This document shows, piece after piece, positions 58,942 to 64,000 of a DNA stretch of 64,000 bases. The translations under genes were made by a program, and so were the position numbers. The notes beneath the pieces are model-generated. The model was not told the DNA's origin. It did no database searches and worked only from the letters and a program-made list of their open reading frames with translations. The DNA lies in assembly GCA_036245805.1 (NCBI GenBank), contig BTRK01000003.1, positions 42,239,215-42,303,214 on the forward strand, read 5' to 3'. The stretch's first letter is position 1; every line of letters begins with the position of its first letter. This stretch comes from Pristionchus mayeri. Its lineage: Eukaryota > Nematoda > Chromadorea > Rhabditida > Neodiplogasteridae.

Positions 58942-60920
58942 TACCGTCAAGCGGGAGCAAAATGAAGCACCCACGCTATTTCACTGAATTTTAGCGTAAA
59001 ATCATGTGGTCCGCAAAACGCGACAGAGTTGACGAAATGCCACAATTTTTGGGATATAACCATTTGATGTGATTATCTAAGACCCATTTTTAAGGAAAAT
59101 TCAATTAGTAGCTCCTAAGCCGCTCTATAGGGACCAAGGGGAGTAGCGCGATCGAAAGAGGATTAAATGCTAAGAACTTATATGTAATTCATATCTGCTG
59201 AGGGTCTCTGTGGACTCCTGGGCTCATAGTGGGGAGAGAACGATATCATTCACAAAAGTTTATTTCCGAACGAAGTTTCGCAACTAATTTCTCGTTGTCA
59301 TAACTTTCTTCAAAATTAAGATAAAGACCTATGGTTTGGAGCATTCGATAGGTAAACCGCAAGAGAATATTGCGATACCATGCATGATTGCTTATCTCTT
59401 TATTGCAAAATACCGCAATCAAATTCCGTGTATGTGTTAGTCATTATTTTTTTGAAAATCTACCGAATGTTGGAATCTGTTCACACTAACTGTGTAGAGA
59501 GCACAACCTCTGATGATCATATTCTGACATGTGACTGGTTTGGCGCATATAAGAGAAAGCAGTTATATGAGGCGAATCGCGAGAGAATCGACCACGCCGC
59601 GGCGGTAGGATTCAAGTTTGCTCGATCCGGCTATAATTTTGGTTATAAGTACTTTGAATGACGCTCTTTAAAACTGCGTCGTCAGAATTTTGATATCTGT
59701 CGTCATCTTTGAGATTCAGAAGGTCAAACTTGGTACTGTTACTTTTCGACAGTCAAATCGGGACCACTTAAATGATCATAACATTGTTTAAAATTAAGAT
59801 AGAAGGTCGTTCTTTGTTTCAAAAGAAAGCTACCATCCTGCTCTACAATTTTTATGTTGAAGTCATCATTCCTGCTCTTCATCCTGATGCGGGGCGGTCG
59901 GGTGCACCAAAAATTGCGTATCTCTGGAAATCGGAAAAACGTATTGGGTTATCATGCTTAAGTTGTAGTACATATGCATGTCTAACTTATCGCCAAAAAT
60001 TAGCCAAATCGGAATATGAACAAAAAAAAGGACGCACTTTTGTGCGGCGACCCCAAAATTTGTTCCGGACAAGAGTATTACCGTATCTTCAATTGCCCTC
60101 ATTTGGGCTCAAAATCGTTAAAAAACTTTTAAAAGAACATTACAAATTGTTTCCACTCATGCTATAGCACTTCCATTGGTCATAAATGGTCACCTGACCG
60201 AAAATTTGAAAATCGATATTTTGGTACCGATCAACTTGCGGCAAGGGTCCAAACGCACTGTATGGGTTTAAAATGATGTAAATACATCCCTCGAAACCGC
60301 TCGGAAGAAATGGGAGCCTGAAAATGTGAAATTTCGACTGAGGGATCCAAGGAAAGATGTTATACAGTATATCAGGAAGAAATCGAGATAGAGACCTGAA
60401 CTATGGCTCAAAACGTAGAGAATGAAAAGCAAAACATTTCATCTGTTGAAAGTGAGTCTCTATCTTGTCGTTGAAGCGTTCTACGTAGTTTCGAGGGATG
60501 TATTTACATCATTTTAAACTCATACAGTGCGTTTGGACCCTTGCCGCAAGTTGATCGGTACCAAAATATCGATTTTCAAATTTTCGGTCAGGTGACCATT
60601 TATGACCAATGGAAGTGCTATAGCATGAGTGGAAACAATTTGTAATGTTCTTTTAAAAGTTTTTTTAACGATTTTGAGCCCAAATGAGGGCAATTGAAGA
60701 TACGGTAATACTCTTGTCCGGAACAAATTTTGGGGTCACAAAAGTGCGTCCCTTTTTTTTGTTCATATTCCGATTTGGCTAATTTTTGGCGATAAGTTAG
60801 ACATGCATATGTACTACAACTTAAGCATGATAACCCAATACGTTTTTCCGACCACATGATTTTACGCTAAAATTCAGCGAAATAGCGTGGGTGCTTCATT
60901 TTGCTCCCGCTTGACGGTAT
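58942..60920. mobile_element. Foldback element with interrupted left arm, 2.0 kb
   Basis: TACCGTCAAGCGGGAGCAAA (58942 on) pairs with TTTGCTCCCGCTTGACGGTA (to 60920). Pairing resumes at 59931-60298 against 60489-60850 (CGTATTGGGTTATCATGCTT, GGACAAGAGTATTACCGTAT, GTCACCTGACCGAAAATTTG). In the right arm these two segments are contiguous; in the left arm about 920 bp (59011-59930) separate them. The hinge spacer is 60299-60488. Confidence 0.85.
59011..59930. mobile_element. Insertion of ~920 bp inside the foldback's left arm
   Basis: It interrupts AAAATCATGTGG/TCGGAAAAACG, which are adjacent in the right arm, so it is a later insertion (or was deleted from the right arm). It contains two copies of an AT-CATAAC-TTT-AAAATTAAGATA block (about 59297 and 59775) also found at 63862. 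No terminal repeat or coding frame is clear. Confidence 0.6.
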
Positions 60921-61123
60921 TGAGCATGTAAAAGGACTAGACTTTATTTGAGAGGGATCAAGATAGAATTGTTCATTTTCGGGGGGGGGGGGAGAGAGTG
61001 CAGAAAAGAAGGAGCTTCCTGAAATGAGAGCGTGTGAAATACAATCCTTACATTTAAAAAATGCAGATTTCATTTCTTTTGCATTTTTAATATTTGCAAT
61101 TGAAAAGAAGCTCAACTAATCTA

Positions 61124-61247
61124 CAGTCGCGCGCATAAGTGAGTGCTCACTTTTTGAATTTGCTGCAACTTTTTACTCAGGACAAGCATCATTCTGCCAC
61201 TAAGGTAGCATGTGCCAAATTCATTGAAGATTATGGCCATGGTATTG
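61124..61247 (+). mobile_element. Tc1-like 5' end fragment
   Basis: TA followed by CAGTCGCGCGCATAAGTGAG resembles a Tc1-type terminus. The similarity ends where the foldback at 61248 begins. No transposase is seen. Confidence 0.35.
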
Positions 61248-62341
61248 GGGTATGACGCAATAGCCTAATCATTGCGTAGTGATGACGCAATAACAATGTA
61301 CTTTTTCAAAACGGCTTTATTCTTACATAGTTTTTTTCCTTCTGGTCACACTTTCTGTGGTTGGAGATATGTCTGAGGATAACCCAGAAAAATGGTTTGA
61401 AGTTGCTGCGTGGTCGCACATTGACTGCAGACTTGCTGCAAAATGGAGGTCGAAAATACAAAACTCGGCTTCTAGAGTAGCTAGAGACTCGTTCAAAGCG
61501 TCAAAATGATCGTAATCACAAATACACATGATCCTGAGAATAAGAAAACGATCGGTCAACATTTGCCCTCAGGGCACCAAAAAATCACTTTTTGGCATGC
61601 TCATTTTTTTAGACATTCATATCTTTCTAGGCAGTTTTCGGAAAAATCTGGTTTTTATGTGAGAATGTTCAAAATGTATTAAAGATATGATGCCCAACTT
61701 TTTAGACTGTTTGGATAACTTTCTTTCCAGTGGCGGGCATTTTTCGGAGGGATACTCGTGTCGGGAAACACCTTGTTTACCCCTATGGCGAGAGAGTACA
61801 GACGACGAGAGTGCGTAAACAGGGTGTTTCTCGACCCGAGTATCCCTCCGATAAATGCCCGCCGCGGGCAGGAAAGTTATCCCAACAGTCTAAAAAGTTG
61901 GGTATCATATCTTACATTTTGAACATTCTCACATAAAACCAGATTTTTCCGAAAACTGCCCAGAAAATTATGAATGTCCAAAAAATGAGCATGCAAAAAA
62001 GTGGTTTTTTGGCGCCCTTAGGGCAAATGTTGACCGATCGTTTTCTTGTTCTCAGGATCATGTGTAGTTGTGATTACGATCATTTTGACGCTTTGAACGA
62101 GTCTCTAGCTTATCTAGGAGCCGAGTTTTGTATTTTCGACCTCCATTTTGCAGCAAGTCTGCAGTCAATGTGCGACCACGCAGCAACTTCAAACCATTTT
62201 TCTGGGTTATCCTCAGACATATCTCCAACCAAAGAAAGTGTGGCAAGTAGAAAAAAATCTATGTAAGAATAAAGCCGTTTTGAAAAAGTACATTTTTATT
62301 GCGTCATCACTACGCAATGATTAGGCAATTGCGTCATACCC
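61248..62341. mobile_element. Foldback element, 1.1 kb
   Basis: GGGTATGACGCAAT at the left end pairs with ATTGCGTCATACCC at the right. Arms share TCATTGCGTAGTGATGACGC, CAAAACGGCTTTATTCTTAC, TTGACCGATCG and CGAGTATCCCTCCG. The hinge is at about 61795. Confidence 0.88.
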
Positions 62342-63370
62342 ATAGCTGCCCACACTGCCGGTAAACCCATGTATAGGGATACTTCGATTTTTTGACCCCA
62401 AAATTTTTGTGGTCAAAAATCAGCGTATATCATCGTATATCATCAGCGGTTATGGTCGATAATGTAGATAATGTAGATAATGTCGATAAGGTCGATAAGG
62501 TAGGTCATGGTGTGATCAAGTCCAACTACCGTACCAACTTGTACTTTGGGACTACAGTAACCCAAATTACAGTAACCTGGTTACCGTAATCCGGGTTCCG
62601 TGGAGCAACTTGAGTTCTTTGGGTCAAACTTTTTACAAAAATCATCAATCACTATTATTGATGTTCTACAGTAACCTACCGTAACCCTCACTACCGTTTT
62701 TTCTTTGCTCAATGTTGAGTAACTAATAAAAATAAAATTTCTGAGGAAATTTTATTTTTATTTTTTTCGTCATCAAAGCATGGCCGAGTGGCTAATGAGC
62801 TTGCTTTGGAAACCGAAGGTATTGGGTTCGAGTCCAACCAGTGGGAAACCTCTTTGCCGTCCTTCGGGGAGTTCGCCAAAGGAAAGTGGAGTTACTGTAA
62901 ACTCATACCGTACCCCAGTCCGGTGGGTCAACTCTAGTTCGCTGGGTCACATACATGATTCGATATTGTACGGGAGGTGTGATTATGCCAGCATTTCTGT
63001 CGGTAATATTTTAGCCCATATGATAGACTTTTGACTCAGTGAACATCTTTGTAAAGACGAGTGTAAGACGAGTCAGTGAGTGTAGCGCAGCGGTGGCATA
63101 TGTAGTGATCTAGGTCAAGCGCTGAGAAAAGCGATGAGCTTTGTAGGAAATATTACTGTATCCAATTTTTCCACTTTTGCTCTCGATCTGAACGGCGCAT
63201 ATCTGGAAACATGCGCCGTAGCCTGCTAATTATCCGACCCAAGTTGAATCTCAAACGGATTCAAAGCCATCGACGGCAATAGAAACATCGACACTCTTAA
63301 ATTGTAGCTCTTTGAGATGCAAAGGTAATAACCATTTTTATTTAAAATTTGAATTGGGCAATCTGCTACC
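62342..63370. other. Repeat-rich spacer with tRNA-derived segment
   Basis: Contains a (GATAATGTA/GATAAGGTC)n run at about 62458-62505 and many ACAGTAACC/TACCGTAAC motifs at 62550-62700. No protein gene is seen. Confidence 0.5.
62779..62850 (+). other. tRNA-derived SINE-like head or tRNA pseudogene (Ser-like)
   Basis: The A box TGGCCGAGTGG (62781-62791) and B box GGTTCGAGTCC (62825-62835) both fit the RNA polymerase III consensus, 33 bp apart. The anticodon region CTTTGGAAACC would read GGA (Ser). The stems pair poorly and a class II variable arm is missing, so a working tRNA is unlikely. A 5' T-rich run precedes it. Confidence 0.5.
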
Positions 63371-63828
63371 TATTTACTATATTTTTAAAAAAATTGAAAT
63401 ACCATCTTGCGAAAAATTTGCAAAAAAATGTTGAATAACTGACCTACCGTACCATAATCTAACCGGAGGAAAAATGTTTCAGAGTTATATTACATAACTC
63501 TGAATTGATTGAGGGTAATCCATCAGCATTAGTAGAATTTCGATTTCCATTCGCGCGTTAAAAATGTTAAAAAATGTTAAAAAATTTCTCATGTTAAAAA
63601 ATTTCGAGATATTACTGTGGTTTATTTTACATCAGCACGCTGGCGCGTGCGGATGGGAATCGAAATTCTACTGATACTGGTGGATTATCCTTACACAGTA
63701 CTGCGCGTAATATACCTCTAAAACATTTTTCATCCGGTTAGATTAGGGTACGGTAGGTCAGTTTTCCAAAATTTTTTTGCAAATTTCTCGCAAGATGGCA
63801 GTTTATTTTTTTGAAAATATAGTAAATA
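63371..63828. mobile_element. Foldback element, at least 458 bp
   Basis: TATTTACTATATTTT pairs with the right end AAAATATAGTAAATA. Arms share GACCTACCGTAC, TCTAACCGGA and GTAGAATTTCGATTCC-type blocks. The hinge is near 63600. The right arm stops at a TA where a Tc1-like end begins, while the left arm continues outward (CAATCTGCTACC), so the palindrome may resume beyond. Confidence 0.8.
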
Positions 63829-64000
63829 CAGTTGCGGACAAAAGTTTAGCACCAAATTTCAAATGATCATAACTTCTTTCAAAATTGAGATAAAGACTAA
63901 CGGTTTGGGCATTCGAGAGATACAACTCAGGACATTATCGGCATATGGATGATGTGCTGAAACCTAAATATCGAGGGTTTCAAAATTTATTTTCCCGGAG
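63829..64000 (+). mobile_element. Tc1-like element, 5' end (cut by window edge)
   Basis: TA then CAGTTGCGGACAAAAGTTTA has the form of a Tc1-family terminus. The following block (ATCATAACTTCTTTCAAAAT) recurs at 59297 and 59775. Transposase, if any, lies outside the window. Confidence 0.5.

Overview
The window is eukaryotic, AT-leaning, intron-containing DNA dominated by transposable elements. It most resembles a nematode. The supporting evidence is a nematode-style F-box exon, a THAP zinc-finger gene with short introns and TTTTCAG-type acceptors, a BEL/Pao retrotransposon primed by tRNA-Gly, two non-LTR retrotransposon families of CR1/jockey type, mariner-like elements and Tc1-like ends. The species is not determined; this rests on sequence pattern only.

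Layout. 1-15420 is one near-perfect inverted repeat: arms 1-7685 and 7694-15420 around an 8-nt hinge. The hinge lies inside the gag gene of a BEL/Pao element, so each arm carries one LTR, a tRNA-Gly primer-binding site and the first ~390 codons of gag, and no pol. The outer 5.7 kb of each arm is non-coding and built from two dispersed repeat modules, called A and B here. The left arm runs off the window at base 1.

15.4-20.4 kb is repeat-rich intergenic DNA with a mariner-like element (16204-17461). 20.4-27.0 kb is a nest: an old minus-strand LINE (element A) split by a plus-strand LINE (element B, copy 1, 22465-26545). A second, nearly full-length element B lies on the minus strand at 41592-46023 with an 8-bp target duplication. 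In both element B copies the 5' end is a ~530-bp minisatellite. 27.3-33.8 kb holds a 0.9-kb mariner-type MITE and two foldback elements, one with arms made of 110-bp tandem units.

34.2-51.6 kb contains minus-strand exons with good splice sites and matching phases. At 50930-51600 they encode an N-terminal THAP DNA-binding domain. At 34176-38707 they encode a protein with an internal exon-triplet duplication. These may be one gene with a 12-kb intron, or two genes. The space between them holds an F-box fragment, LINE B copy 2, a CDV3-like pseudogene and several foldbacks.

From 54 kb to the end the DNA is almost a continuous chain of foldback (palindromic) elements of 0.5-2 kb. Some abut each other and two carry tRNA-derived sequence. 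A few minus-strand exons of one or more unrecognised genes survive between them. The recurring theme is palindromes at every scale, from 136 bp to 15.4 kb.
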